A DNA stretch of 29,530 nucleotides from Fimisoma avicola (GCA_018714945.1 DVMO01000084.1:1-29530), one strand, 5' to 3'. Counted from the stretch's first letter, positions 14,104 to 21,063 are shown. Numbers and translations: made by a program. Notes: generated from the sequence alone by a model not told the origin.

Positions 14104-14149
14104 CTTAAACTATTAAATGTTATAAGATGGGGTCATACAGCATCTGCGG

Positions 14150-14207
14150 CAAGGCCAACCAGCAGTAATGCCGTCCAGCTCCAAGGCCAACCAGCAGCAA
14201 AGCCGTC
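14150..14207. repeat. 26-bp imperfect tandem duplication
   Basis: The copies at 14150-14175 and 14182-14207 match at 24 of 26 positions, with a 32-bp period. The last part, AAGCCGTCTGCTC (14200-14212), recurs inside the end of the homoserine dehydrogenase gene at 14262-14274. Confidence 0.85.
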
Positions 14208-14221
14208 TGCTCCCTCTTCTG

Positions 14222-15250
14222 TCATTCTGAAAGCGCTCTCAGTATGTCTGAAAATATCCCGTAAGCCGTCTGCTCAATCTCAGGCTCGTGTTCCACGACT
14301 GACAGCTTCTTCATAAGATCCGTGGTTATGGACACTACGGATGTGGTGCTGTTGACAGAAGCAAGCATATCTCCTGCCGGCACTTCCTCCGGCCTTACCC
14401 TTGCAACGACTTTGCCATCGGCTGAACGCCTGCCGCTGCACAGCAATTTGATAACATTGCCCCTCTCTGCGGCCTTTTGAATATGTTCCGCCGTTATATC
14501 CTCAATGCCTTTACGGTCCACCTGATCCGGGGTCATATCTGCGTCCATCAGTACATTCAAAAGCGCTGTGATCTTGGCAGCCGCATCATACCCTTCTATA
14601 TCCATGGCAGGATCCGCTTCGATAAACCCCATCGCCTTGCCGCGGCTTATTATATCATCATACGGGCTGCCTTTTGCCATTTCTTCAAGAATGAAATTGG
14701 TGGTGCTGTTTAGTATGCCTGAGACTTCGGTGACCTTTGCAAGGGGGAGCGTTTTTTCCACCAGATTGAAAACAGGCGTGCCGTCCATTACTGTAGTCTC
14801 ATAGAAAAATTTGCATCCCTTCTCCTCCGCCATCTTTTTCAGGGCAGAAAACCTCCATGCTATCGGCCCCTTGTTGGCAGTGACCACATCTTTCCCGCGG
14901 GCAAAAGCCTCTTCAATATGTGAGATGGCAGGTTGCCCGGAAAAGATGTTCAGGGGTGTCATCTCAATCAATATGTCATAATCTGCTTTCCGGACGATCT
15001 CCATTGTCGTCATTTGAGACAGGCGGTCTGCGTCACAGAATTTTCCCTCTCTCTCAATGTCCGAAAGAGCCTCCTCAAGGTCTATCCCGTCATCATCTTC
15101 CAGATTTCCTCTGGAATTGGTAGCAATGGCAGATACCTTTACCTGACAGCCGTATTTCCGCCTGATCTCATCCTCCTTATCCAAAAGGAGCCTGGCAAAA
15201 GCCTGTCCGGCGTTTCCAAAGCCCAAAAGGGCCAGTTTTTTTACCTGCAT
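14222..15250 (-). CDS. hom: Homoserine dehydrogenase (short form, copy 1)
   Basis: This 342-residue protein has an N-terminal NAD(P)-binding fold (LGFGNAGQAF, 9-18), VTANKGPIAW with the catalytic-type lysine, GILNSTTNFILEEM, and EADPAMDIEGYDAAAKITAL, the homoserine dehydrogenase catalytic signature. It lacks the C-terminal ACT domain of the long form, so threonine feedback through ACT is not expected. It should interconvert aspartate semialdehyde and homoserine. Its ATG lies one base after the stop of the HutD-like gene (TAAGATG), so translation is probably coupled. A diverged paralogue lies at 25225-26259; one of the two may act on a different substrate. Confidence 0.88.
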   Translation of the reverse strand: MQVKKLALLGFGNAGQAFARLLLDKEDEIRRKYGCQVKVSAIATNSRGNLEDDDGIDLEEALSDIEREGKFCDADRLSQMTTMEIVRKADYDILIEMTPLNIFSGQPAISHIEEAFARGKDVVTANKGPIAWRFSALKKMAEEKGCKFFYETTVMDGTPVFNLVEKTLPLAKVTEVSGILNSTTNFILEEMAKGSPYDDIISRGKAMGFIEADPAMDIEGYDAAAKITALLNVLMDADMTPDQVDRKGIEDITAEHIQKAAERGNVIKLLCSGRRSADGKVVARVRPEEVPAGDMLASVNSTTSVVSITTDLMKKLSVVEHEPEIEQTAYGIFSDILRALSE

Positions 15251-15251
15251 C

Positions 15252-16334
15252 TTACTCCTCCTCCCTCCCGGTGCGGCCGGAAGTCTTATATTTTTTCATT
15301 ATATTTTCTACCCGCTCATTCTTGTTGATCTGGCCGCTGCGCACTTTCTGTTCGTACGGGGTCAGTTCGTCTACCGGTTTCATGTGCCTGCGCACAGGTT
15401 TAGGGACTATGGCAAGATATATGAGGGGCGATACGACAAGGCTGTCAAATATTATCCACCCGGCTATGGCTGCAAGCGACAGTCCTGTTGAAAAACCCAT
15501 GTTTAAACATAGGGCGCATACAGCACCCAGGCCAAGCAAAAATGCAATGAATGTCAGATAACGCTTTTCTATTTTCCGTATGGCGCCGCTGAGAGCCTCA
15601 TCAAACCATGTGGTCCTGAGCTTCTTCACAATAAGCCCGGCAAAGCGGAACTGCACATTGGCAAGAAAAACGCATTGCTTAAAATCGTCCAGTGTGGCCT
15701 TTTCCTCAGGTATGATCTGCGGGCCAAGCACGCCTTCCATCTCATCATAGAATATCTGCGCCCGCACTGTCGCACCTTCTCCCATGATCTGATATTCAGC
15801 CGCTTCTCCGTTTTCCGGGCTGAGTATCATCGTCTCGCCTTCTTTTATCATGTGGCTGTCGTTTCCAAAGGATATGACGGCGTATCCGCTGTGGCAGTAG
15901 AAGGCATGGGTCGTCAGCGGCAGGCTCGTCTCCTCTGCAGATGGATAGGTTTCAGCTGTTTCTCCCGGAGAAATGACATCCATATAGCCTTCGCACCCTT
16001 TTCGTACCAGAAGATCTAACACGGTGGTCTGCCCGTATATCTTAGTCTTCCATTCCCCGTCCGTCCTGTCCTGTTCCAGTTCCGCAAGGCGCGCAACACG
16101 CTGTCCCTCATAGCTTATGACCGCTTCTCCCTGCAAGACCATGATTACCCTGTTGTAATCCTCAAGCTTTGCCACCCCAGCTTCGTCTTTATCTGATGAC
16201 ATGACGGCCAGTCTCCAGATAAAGTTCCGGCCTGCATATGAGCTGTGATCCGGAAAGACAGCCAGTTCCTTTGATTCTCCCCCTGCCCAGTGTCCGTTGA
16301 GATTGTCGCTTTTTTTGTAAATGGTATACTTCAT
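15252..16334 (-). CDS. HutD-like cupin fused to a two-helix membrane domain
   Basis: This 360-residue protein starts with a HutD/Ves-like domain (about 1-195): HWAGGESKELAVFP, NFIWRLAVMSSD and the RVIMVLQGE strand are typical. The C-terminal part (about 215-325) holds an arginine-rich linker, two membrane helices (about 260-279 and 286-309) and a basic tail. HutD proteins are usually about 190-residue soluble cytosolic proteins, so this looks like a membrane-tethered fusion. The family's biochemical role is unclear; links to histidine use are reported in some Proteobacteria, but no hut gene is here. The start is MKYTIY with GGAGAGG upstream. It is directly coupled to homoserine dehydrogenase copy 1. 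Confidence 0.78.
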   Translation of the reverse strand: MKYTIYKKSDNLNGHWAGGESKELAVFPDHSSYAGRNFIWRLAVMSSDKDEAGVAKLEDYNRVIMVLQGEAVISYEGQRVARLAELEQDRTDGEWKTKIYGQTTVLDLLVRKGCEGYMDVISPGETAETYPSAEETSLPLTTHAFYCHSGYAVISFGNDSHMIKEGETMILSPENGEAAEYQIMGEGATVRAQIFYDEMEGVLGPQIIPEEKATLDDFKQCVFLANVQFRFAGLIVKKLRTTWFDEALSGAIRKIEKRYLTFIAFLLGLGAVCALCLNMGFSTGLSLAAIAGWIIFDSLVVSPLIYLAIVPKPVRRHMKPVDELTPYEQKVRSGQINKNERVENIMKKYKTSGRTGREEE

Positions 16335-16364
16335 ATCTGCCTCTCCGCTTTTTTTCTTGTTCAA

Positions 16365-16393
16365 AGTATATCATATTTTCCCGATTCATCCAA
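16365..16393 (-). promoter_or_regulatory. Promoter of the HutD-hom operon
   Basis: On the minus strand TTGGAT (16388-16393) and TATACT (16365-16370) are 17 bp apart, about 30 bases before the ATG. Confidence 0.7.
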
Positions 16394-16397
16394 TCAC

Positions 16398-16426
16398 TTG
16401 TTTTACCACAGGTTTTATTATATAAT
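16398..16426 (+). promoter_or_regulatory. Promoter of the E2-like gene
   Basis: TTGTTT (16398-16403) and TATAAT (16421-16426) are 17 bp apart. It is divergent from, and directly adjacent to, the HutD-hom promoter. Confidence 0.7.
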
Positions 16427-16471
16427 ATCTGTATTGGTTTTTAGGTATTATGGAATTGGGAGGAATTATCA

Positions 16472-17344
16472 ATGTACAGAACTGACGGATACCGGGTCAG
16501 GACAGATGACCCTATGTATGAGATCGCAGCCTATGTCATGGACAAAAGGTATGACGCCAGTAACTTCATCAAACAGGACATAGATCTTGAAACGCTGCAG
16601 TCCTACATCAAAGACTGCCGCAAAAAAGGCATAGCCATGAGCCATATGGCCATAATCATCGCAGGATACATAAGGCTTGTTTCTCAGAATCCGTATCTGA
16701 ACCGCTTCGTTATGAACAAACGGATATATGCAAGAAACCATTTCTGCGTGTCTTTTGTCACACTTACTCAAGACAAGCAGAGCCATACCGTGAGCAAAGT
16801 ATATTTTAATCTCGACGATGACATCTTCACCGTAAGCAAAAAGCTCAACGATGTCATCGAAAAGAACCAGAATGCTGCTGCGGAAACCTCGATGGATAAG
16901 CTGGCAAAAAAACTCGTGCGTACTCCGGGTCTGCTGAGCGTTGCGGTCGGGTTCTTCAAATTTTTAGATAAATTTTTCACCTTGCCTTTCAGCATCATCG
17001 ACGCCAGCCCGTTCCACACCTCGCTCTTTGTGACAAATCTGGCCTCCATACGCATGGGCGCCGTATATCATCATATCTACGAATTCGGCACTACCGGCAT
17101 TTTCGTATCCATGGGGCAGCCGGTCAAGAAGCTGGTCAAAAATGGCGAGATGATCGAAGAACACAAATTTCTGGAACTGGGTATAGTCACTGACGAGCGT
17201 ATAGCCGACGGCCACTATTACAGCCGCTGTTTCCGCGAGCTGAAAAAGTTTTACCGCAATCCGGAACTTCTGGAAGAAAAGCCTGAATCAGTTATCTTTG
17301 ACACAGATATAAAAAAGAAAAATCCGAAATTTATAACCCGGTAG
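16472..17344 (+). CDS. Stand-alone 2-oxoacid dehydrogenase E2-like acyltransferase homologue
   Basis: This 290-residue protein resembles the catalytic domain of E2 acyltransferases (chloramphenicol acetyltransferase fold): SHMAIIIAGYIRLVSQNPYLNRFV near the start, SPFHTSLFVTNLASI in the middle, and VTDERIADGHYYSRCFRELKKF near the end. No lipoyl or E1-binding domain is present and no E1/E3 genes are nearby. The E2 active-site motif HRxxDG reads ERIADG here: Glu242 stands where the catalytic histidine belongs, so classical acyl transfer is doubtful. The start has GGGAGG well placed. It is followed after 11 bases by the C_GCAxxG_C_C gene, probably as one operon. Confidence 0.75.
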   Translation: MYRTDGYRVRTDDPMYEIAAYVMDKRYDASNFIKQDIDLETLQSYIKDCRKKGIAMSHMAIIIAGYIRLVSQNPYLNRFVMNKRIYARNHFCVSFVTLTQDKQSHTVSKVYFNLDDDIFTVSKKLNDVIEKNQNAAAETSMDKLAKKLVRTPGLLSVAVGFFKFLDKFFTLPFSIIDASPFHTSLFVTNLASIRMGAVYHHIYEFGTTGIFVSMGQPVKKLVKNGEMIEEHKFLELGIVTDERIADGHYYSRCFRELKKFYRNPELLEEKPESVIFDTDIKKKNPKFITR

Positions 17345-17355
17345 GAGGAAAGATC

Positions 17356-17766
17356 ATGAACAGAAAAGAACAGGCAGTAATGCTCCACAAAAAGAACTTT
17401 AACTGCGCTCAGGCTACCGCCTGCACATTCTGCAATGTTATGGGCCACGATCCTGTGGAAGTTTTTAAGCTGGCAGAAGCCTTTGGTTACGGAATGGGTA
17501 CAACAGGGACCTGCGGAGCCGTTTCGGGCATGGCCCTCGTAACAGGCATGAAGATCAGCGATGGTGATCTGGACAATCCTTCCACAAAAAAGGAATGTTA
17601 CGCCATGATGGAAAAGCTCACCGCTGAATTCCTGGAAAGGAACGGCTCGCTGGAATGCCGCGTTCTCAAGGGCATAGACACAGGAGAGCCGTTAAAGAGC
17701 TGCGACGAGTACATAAAAGACGCCGTTGAGATCCTGGACAAGTACCTGCTGGGGATCGAAGAATAA
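17356..17766 (+). CDS. C_GCAxxG_C_C family redox-type protein
   Basis: This 136-residue protein matches the C_GCAxxG_C_C family: FNCAQATAC (Cys17, Cys23, Cys26), GTTGTCGAVSGM (Cys53), then Cys81, Cys101 and Cys116. These small helical cysteine proteins occur mostly in anaerobes and are thought to be redox-active or metal-binding; the exact role is unknown. AGGAGG precedes the ATG. The operon with the E2-like gene ends at the bidirectional terminator at 17801-17848. Confidence 0.88.
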   Translation: MNRKEQAVMLHKKNFNCAQATACTFCNVMGHDPVEVFKLAEAFGYGMGTTGTCGAVSGMALVTGMKISDGDLDNPSTKKECYAMMEKLTAEFLERNGSLECRVLKGIDTGEPLKSCDEYIKDAVEILDKYLLGIEE

Positions 17767-17800
17767 AAGACATGAGGATGGCCCGGATATAAATGCATCA

Positions 17801-17848
17801 AAAAAGTCTCACTATTTACCTGCAAGTAAGCAGATAGTGAGACTTTTT
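17801..17848. terminator. Bidirectional terminator, repeat family member 1
   Basis: A perfect 15-bp stem, AAAAAGTCTCACTAT (17801-17815) with 17834-17848, has A-runs and T-runs on both sides. A CTGC/GCAG mini-stem lies in the loop. It sits between convergent genes. A clearly related hairpin lies at 23891-23935. Confidence 0.88.
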
Positions 17849-17892
17849 GCTCATATCAGGCGGAAAAGGAAAAGGCCGCCGCCCTTTTCCTA

Positions 17893-18093
17893 TCAGTCTT
17901 TGCTCTTGTAATAAAGCATGCAGTGGCAATATCCCTCAAAATCCGGGTCAGCTATCTGTTCTTTAAATTCCCTGCACATGCACCTGGTGTCATCTGTCCT
18001 TTCCACACGGCACGGGCAATATCCCCCTGTTTTTTTAAGACCCTCTCTGATCTCTGCCACGATCTCTTTGTTTTCATTTAATCTGACTGCCAT
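17893..18093 (-). CDS. Ferredoxin-thioredoxin reductase catalytic-type Fe-S protein
   Basis: This 66-residue protein contains the three Cys pairs of the FTR catalytic beta subunit: CPC (26-28), CMC (38-40) and CHC (56-58), the last in GYCHCMLY. FTR uses a 4Fe-4S cluster plus a nearby disulfide to pass electrons to thioredoxins. Compared with the plant/cyanobacterial enzyme it is much shorter and the spacing differs: 9 residues between the first two pairs and 15 between the last two. No FTR alpha subunit or thioredoxin gene is nearby. It has AGGAGG upstream and lies 24 bases after queT, so it is co-transcribed with it. Confidence 0.82.
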   Translation of the reverse strand: MAVRLNENKEIVAEIREGLKKTGGYCPCRVERTDDTRCMCREFKEQIADPDFEGYCHCMLYYKSKD

Positions 18094-18117
18094 AACATTT
18101 CCTCCTGTCCAGACAAA

Positions 18118-18609
18118 TCATCTCCCGGAAAATGAGCCTGCACCGCTTTTTTTGCAGGCCTTGTACAATATCATCCCCAAAACGCCGCAGCACACGATTT
18201 CCCCTGCGCCCACGGTCACCATAAGGAACCAGTAACTTTCAGCGGCCCCATATACATATTGAAGCACAAATGGCACTATTATCATGTTGCTCCCTATGGG
18301 GAACAGAGGCCCCAGTATGGGCCTGCGCCTTCCTATGTAGTATGTGCCCAGCGCTCCTATGAGGGTGGCCGCAGAGCCGAAAACGATATCCCACATGGCA
18401 CAGCCCGTCAGCAGATTAGCCAGCAGACAGCCTGCCCAAAGGCCCGGAACAGCCTCCTTGTAAAATAACGGCATGCATGTAAGGGCTTCCGAAAGGCGGA
18501 ACTGTATGACGCCGCTGGCAAGCCCGAACACCTGAGAGACAAATGTCAAAATAACATAAAGGGCCGCAATAAGAGCAGCCCTTGTCAAATGCAAAGTTCT
18601 TTCTTTCAT
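18118..18609 (-). CDS. queT: Queuosine precursor transporter, QueT family
   Basis: This 163-residue membrane protein has about five helices and matches the QueT family of ECF-type substrate-binding components: LTRAALIAALYVILTFVSQVFG at the start, IQFRLSEALTCMPLF, and the GNMII-like segment SNMIIVPF. It should capture preQ1 or a related 7-deazaguanine at the membrane, working with a shared ECF energising module encoded elsewhere. GGAG precedes the ATG, and the probable preQ1-I riboswitch at 18621-18661 overlaps that site, giving direct feedback by the ligand. Confidence 0.9.
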   Translation of the reverse strand: MKERTLHLTRAALIAALYVILTFVSQVFGLASGVIQFRLSEALTCMPLFYKEAVPGLWAGCLLANLLTGCAMWDIVFGSAATLIGALGTYYIGRRRPILGPLFPIGSNMIIVPFVLQYVYGAAESYWFLMVTVGAGEIVCCGVLGMILYKACKKSGAGSFSGR

Positions 18610-18620
18610 GTATTGATTGC

Positions 18621-18661
18621 TCCTTTAGTTTTGTTTATAGTGAGGAAGGTCTCGAACTCAC
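18621..18661 (-). promoter_or_regulatory. Probable preQ1-I riboswitch of queT
   Basis: On the minus strand the stem GTGAG/CTCAC (18657-18661 with 18640-18644) encloses a loop beginning TTCGAG. It is followed by an A-rich tail ending ACTAAAGGAG (reaching 18621), which contains the Shine-Dalgarno sequence. This is the compact layout of preQ1-I switches acting on translation. Loop bases differ somewhat from the B. subtilis example, so the subclass is uncertain. Confidence 0.75.
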
Positions 18662-18701
18662 TTTTTTTCTTTTTACAGGGGACGCGCATGCGCCATGGGC
18701 C

Positions 18702-18794
18702 TTACTGCTCAGGCTCGCTCTCGTCTCCCTTATATGCCCACAGGACAGCTACTGCCGCAGCGATCAGAACAATAGGCAAAATTCTCTTTTTCAT
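18702..18794 (-). CDS. 30-residue single-pass membrane peptide
   Basis: A short frame starts MKKRILPIVLIAAAVAVL and ends with an acidic tail after WAYKG. It is a basic start plus one membrane helix with no lipobox. GGGGG lies about 8 bases before the ATG, and a promoter (TTGCTC, 18-bp spacer, TATACT) sits just upstream at 18821-18850. It is the first frame on the transcript that continues through the preQ1 switch into queT. Whether it is a real product or a leader peptide is not decided by sequence. Confidence 0.55.
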   Translation of the reverse strand: MKKRILPIVLIAAAVAVLWAYKGDESEPEQ

Positions 18795-18820
18795 TTGTAT
18801 ACCCCCTATCCTTTTTTATT

Positions 18821-18850
18821 AGTATATCATGTCCACGGCTTTTTGAGCAA
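18821..18850 (-). promoter_or_regulatory. Promoter of the peptide-queT-FTR-like operon
   Basis: On the minus strand TTGCTC (18845-18850) and TATACT (18821-18826) are 18 bp apart. Confidence 0.6.
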
Positions 18851-18896
18851 TAGAAAAGTCTTACAAATTTCTAACAATTCTATGTAAAATGTGATA

Positions 18897-19556
18897 TTAC
18901 CTCTGTGATTGGTTGATCTCCTGCTCTGCTGCTGAAACTGACGGTCCTTCGGCTGTTTTATCCTCCGGTACAGGAGTATCCTCTGCCTCAGTTTCTTCAT
19001 GGAGACTTTCAGCAGGCTGTTCCTTGGCACTTTCCGCAGGTTTATCCTGACATACTTCACCGCTGTCAGGACATCCTTCACATCCGCCATAGCACTGTTC
19101 GTCCTCTGTACCGCAGCTTCCGTCGTCAAAATCATCACTGTAAAATCTGACTATCTTATCCAGTTTTCTGTCCATGGACACAGTTTTCCTGCATAATATG
19201 ATGAACATCATGAGCAGTTCATATGCGATCCGCAGTGCCACATTACCTATGACTATGATCGCAAGGCCGCCGAAAAATGTATCAAACAGCGCAGCAATGC
19301 CCAGCACGGTTATTATCACAGCAACGATCAGGTAAAGCAGTTTCAGGATATCCTCCACATAAAACTTGTTGAAGCACAGAAAATTATATATCTTTCCTTT
19401 TATGCCTGTAAATTTCCCTTCATTTTTCTTGGATAAGAATGTAAAATATAAAACAACGGCCAATATCACATCCACCAGCAAGGCCACTATAAGTATGGTC
19501 CTTGCCTGCACATAGCCATTATAGACATAGCTGTAACTTGAATATGGATACATCAT
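18897..19556 (-). CDS. Multi-pass membrane protein with Cys-rich acidic tail
   Basis: I do not recognise this 219-residue protein. It has a tyrosine-rich N-terminus (YPYSSYSYVYNGY), three hydrophobic segments (about 20-42, 71-92 and 96-122), then a cytosolic-looking tail. The tail has five cysteines (148, 155, 159, 162 and 169, in a CYGGCEGC-type cluster that could bind a metal) and an acidic, Pro/Glu-rich end of about 45 residues. The start is the first of two adjacent ATGs, after GGGGGA. The promoter at 19594-19621 is close to consensus. It lies between the queT operon and the DnaA-box region. Confidence 0.75.
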   Translation of the reverse strand: MMYPYSSYSYVYNGYVQARTILIVALLVDVILAVVLYFTFLSKKNEGKFTGIKGKIYNFLCFNKFYVEDILKLLYLIVAVIITVLGIAALFDTFFGGLAIIVIGNVALRIAYELLMMFIILCRKTVSMDRKLDKIVRFYSDDFDDGSCGTEDEQCYGGCEGCPDSGEVCQDKPAESAKEQPAESLHEETEAEDTPVPEDKTAEGPSVSAAEQEINQSQR

Positions 19557-19593
19557 GGTTCTTCCCCCTTTAAAATTTTTTTCCTTGTCGTAT

Positions 19594-19621
19594 ATTTTAT
19601 CATTTTGTCGTTTTATGTCAA
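19594..19621 (-). promoter_or_regulatory. Promoter of the 18897-19556 gene
   Basis: On the minus strand TTGACA (19616-19621) and TAAAAT (19594-19599, preceded by TGA as an extended -10) are 16 bp apart. Confidence 0.78.
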
Positions 19622-19689
19622 CTGTTGTTCGCAGGTCGCAAACACTTTTCAACAGGAAAAAAGTCCTTTATTTTCAATACTTTCCGCTT

Positions 19690-19822
19690 TTATCCACATG
19701 CTTTGTCCGAATCGTATACAATTCTTTTCACATCTTCCTGTGGATAACTTTGTTGCCGCAAGCCCCTTATTTTTCAATATATTCCACGATTTTTCCCATT
19801 TGTCAAGAGGAAGTTATCCACA
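19690..19822. promoter_or_regulatory. Cluster of three perfect DnaA boxes
   Basis: TTATCCACA occurs at 19690-19698 and 19814-19822, and its complement TGTGGATAA at 19739-19747, all nine-of-nine matches within 133 noncoding bases. The second and third boxes sit in a 13-bp inverted repeat (CTGTGGATAACTT at 19738-19750 and its complement at 19811-19823). No dnaA, dnaN, gyrase or rpmH genes are here, so a DnaA-titrating or regulatory locus is as likely as an origin. Confidence 0.8.
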
Positions 19823-19841
19823 GTTTTTTTGATAAGTTTTC

Positions 19842-20672
19842 CTATTTGTTCGCACTGTCTATCACTCTTATTCTCCCTGATGGTTCCAATCCTAATTTTT
19901 CGTTGATCCCGTCCCATATTGCCTGCGCCATTTGCTCCTGGTAAGCGTCGTTTTTTAGTTTTTCGCATTCTTCATCATTGGAAAGGAATCCGCACTCTAC
20001 CAGTATGATCGGCCATGTGATATTGTCAAAGAGATATATTCCGTCTTTGGAAAGGGCTTCCCGTCCCTGGCTGCCGGAAAATGTCTTTCGGAGGGAATCC
20101 TGAACACTTTCGGCAAAATCATGGGATGTGGTCTTGCTGCTGCCTTCCTGGGCTTCCGGATAAAAGACCTGCGCACCGCATACCGATGTATCCTGCGGAT
20201 AGCTGTTCAAATGTATCGACACTACCAGATCAGGTTCGCTGTCTTGGATGATCTTCATCCGGTTTTCCATATCGTATAGTTTCCGCCCGCCGGTACCGTC
20301 ATAACCCTCCAGGAGTTCTTCCCCATCCGCTCTGGTCAGTACGGCAGTTACCGGATATTTTTCTGCAATTTCCTTCAGCTTCAGTGCGATGGCAAGGTTG
20401 ATGTCTTTTTCTGCTGTACCGTCCCTGGCTGATGTTCCGGCATCTATACCCCCGTGTCCGGCGTCTATGACTATGATCGGACGGCCGCCTTCAGGCGTAA
20501 TATCCCAGGCATAGGTTTTTACATACCCGGTCCCGTGAGCCGTACTTTCTGCATCTGCTTCCTGTATATCTCCCTTATCCAGTAAAACTGCCCCGCAAAA
20601 GGCGGTACTGGCTGTGAAGAGCAGGACTGCCACAAGTATGAGTCCTGTGGTCTTTGTCGGTGTTCTTTTCAT
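19842..20672 (-). CDS. cwlD: N-acetylmuramoyl-L-alanine amidase, CwlD-like
   Basis: This 276-residue zinc amidase (Amidase_3) cleaves the lactyl bond between N-acetylmuramic acid and L-alanine. An N-terminal signal or anchor helix (about 8-30) directs it outside. The catalytic set is visible: His73 in VIDAGHGGIDAG, Glu88 in TAEKDIN, His154 in VSIHLNS and Glu226 in ILVECGFLSN. A single catalytic domain without cell-wall repeats fits CwlD, which acts with PdaA to make the muramic-lactam of spore cortex. A vegetative amidase cannot be excluded. AGGAGG precedes the ATG. A strong stem-loop lies upstream at 20752-20805. Confidence 0.88.
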   Translation of the reverse strand: MKRTPTKTTGLILVAVLLFTASTAFCGAVLLDKGDIQEADAESTAHGTGYVKTYAWDITPEGGRPIIVIDAGHGGIDAGTSARDGTAEKDINLAIALKLKEIAEKYPVTAVLTRADGEELLEGYDGTGGRKLYDMENRMKIIQDSEPDLVVSIHLNSYPQDTSVCGAQVFYPEAQEGSSKTTSHDFAESVQDSLRKTFSGSQGREALSKDGIYLFDNITWPIILVECGFLSNDEECEKLKNDAYQEQMAQAIWDGINEKLGLEPSGRIRVIDSANK

Positions 20673-20751
20673 GTCTGCCTCCTGTTACAATATATGTTTG
20701 CAGGCAGATATGATGAAAGCTATCCATCAGGATCCTTGTTTTTACAGTTAA

Positions 20752-20805
20752 ACGGGGCATGATACCCACAGCCGTCAGATAGCGGCGGTGATTTATCAGC
20801 CCCGT
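20752..20805 (-). ncRNA. Strong stem-loop between the surface-protein remnant and cwlD
   Basis: On the minus strand ACGGGGC, TGATA, CAC and GCCG pair in order with CGGC, GTG, TATCA and GCCCCGT, with only small bulges and an 8-base loop. AGTTAAAC flanks it on the plus strand on both sides. No T-run follows, so it may be a leader structure or processed element and not a terminator. I do not recognise it as a known riboswitch class. Confidence 0.55.
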
Positions 20806-20830
20806 AAAGTTAAACCCTATCTGGTTTTTA

Positions 20831-21063
20831 TCACATGTCTTTGGATCTGCGGCGTCTGTATATCACTATGCCTCCGGCGGCAGCTGCCGATCCCAGGGCC
20901 AGCGCCAGATACACGCCGGTCATATTGTTATCTCCTGTTTCCGGGATTTTTTCGTCATCTGCGGTCTGCTCACCATCAGAGTTCTGACCGCCGTCTCCCT
21001 TATCTCCCGTGTCTGCGGAGTTTCCAGGAATTCATCAAATGATTTAAAACCCTGTCCGGCCAT
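20831..21063 (-). pseudogene. Broken surface protein with sortase sorting signal
   Basis: A frame ending at 20831 encodes a hydrophilic Gly/Asp/Glu-rich linker and then IPETGDNN, a membrane helix (MTGVYLALALGSAAAAGG) and RRRRSKDM: a complete cell-wall sorting signal of LPXTG type. This frame has no start codon, as it is closed by a TGA just upstream. A good ribosome site and ATG (21063; MAGQGFKSFDEF) lie in another frame that reads past the sorting signal out of frame. A small deletion or frameshift, plus loss of the signal peptide and body, would explain this. It is therefore a decayed remnant of a sortase-anchored protein, unless frameshifting occurs. Confidence 0.65.

Larger units (their letters stand above)
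13525..14221. other. Long noncoding convergent region with paired-word repeats
   Basis: 697 bases between threonine aldolase and homoserine dehydrogenase hold no credible gene. Open frames here lack ribosome sites and cross the repeats. It contains the interleaved repeats at 13587-13667, array C at 13693-13894, one further unit at 14068-14103 and a 26-bp direct duplication at 14150-14207. Confidence 0.7.

Noticed and set aside
19690..19822. Firm oriC call
   Set aside because: The DnaA boxes are perfect but no dnaA, dnaN, rpmH or gyrase genes or clear unwinding element are seen; kept as a DnaA-box cluster only.
20752..20805. c-di-GMP, ydaO or other known riboswitch upstream of cwlD
   Set aside because: The stem is strong but none of the conserved sequence of those classes is present.
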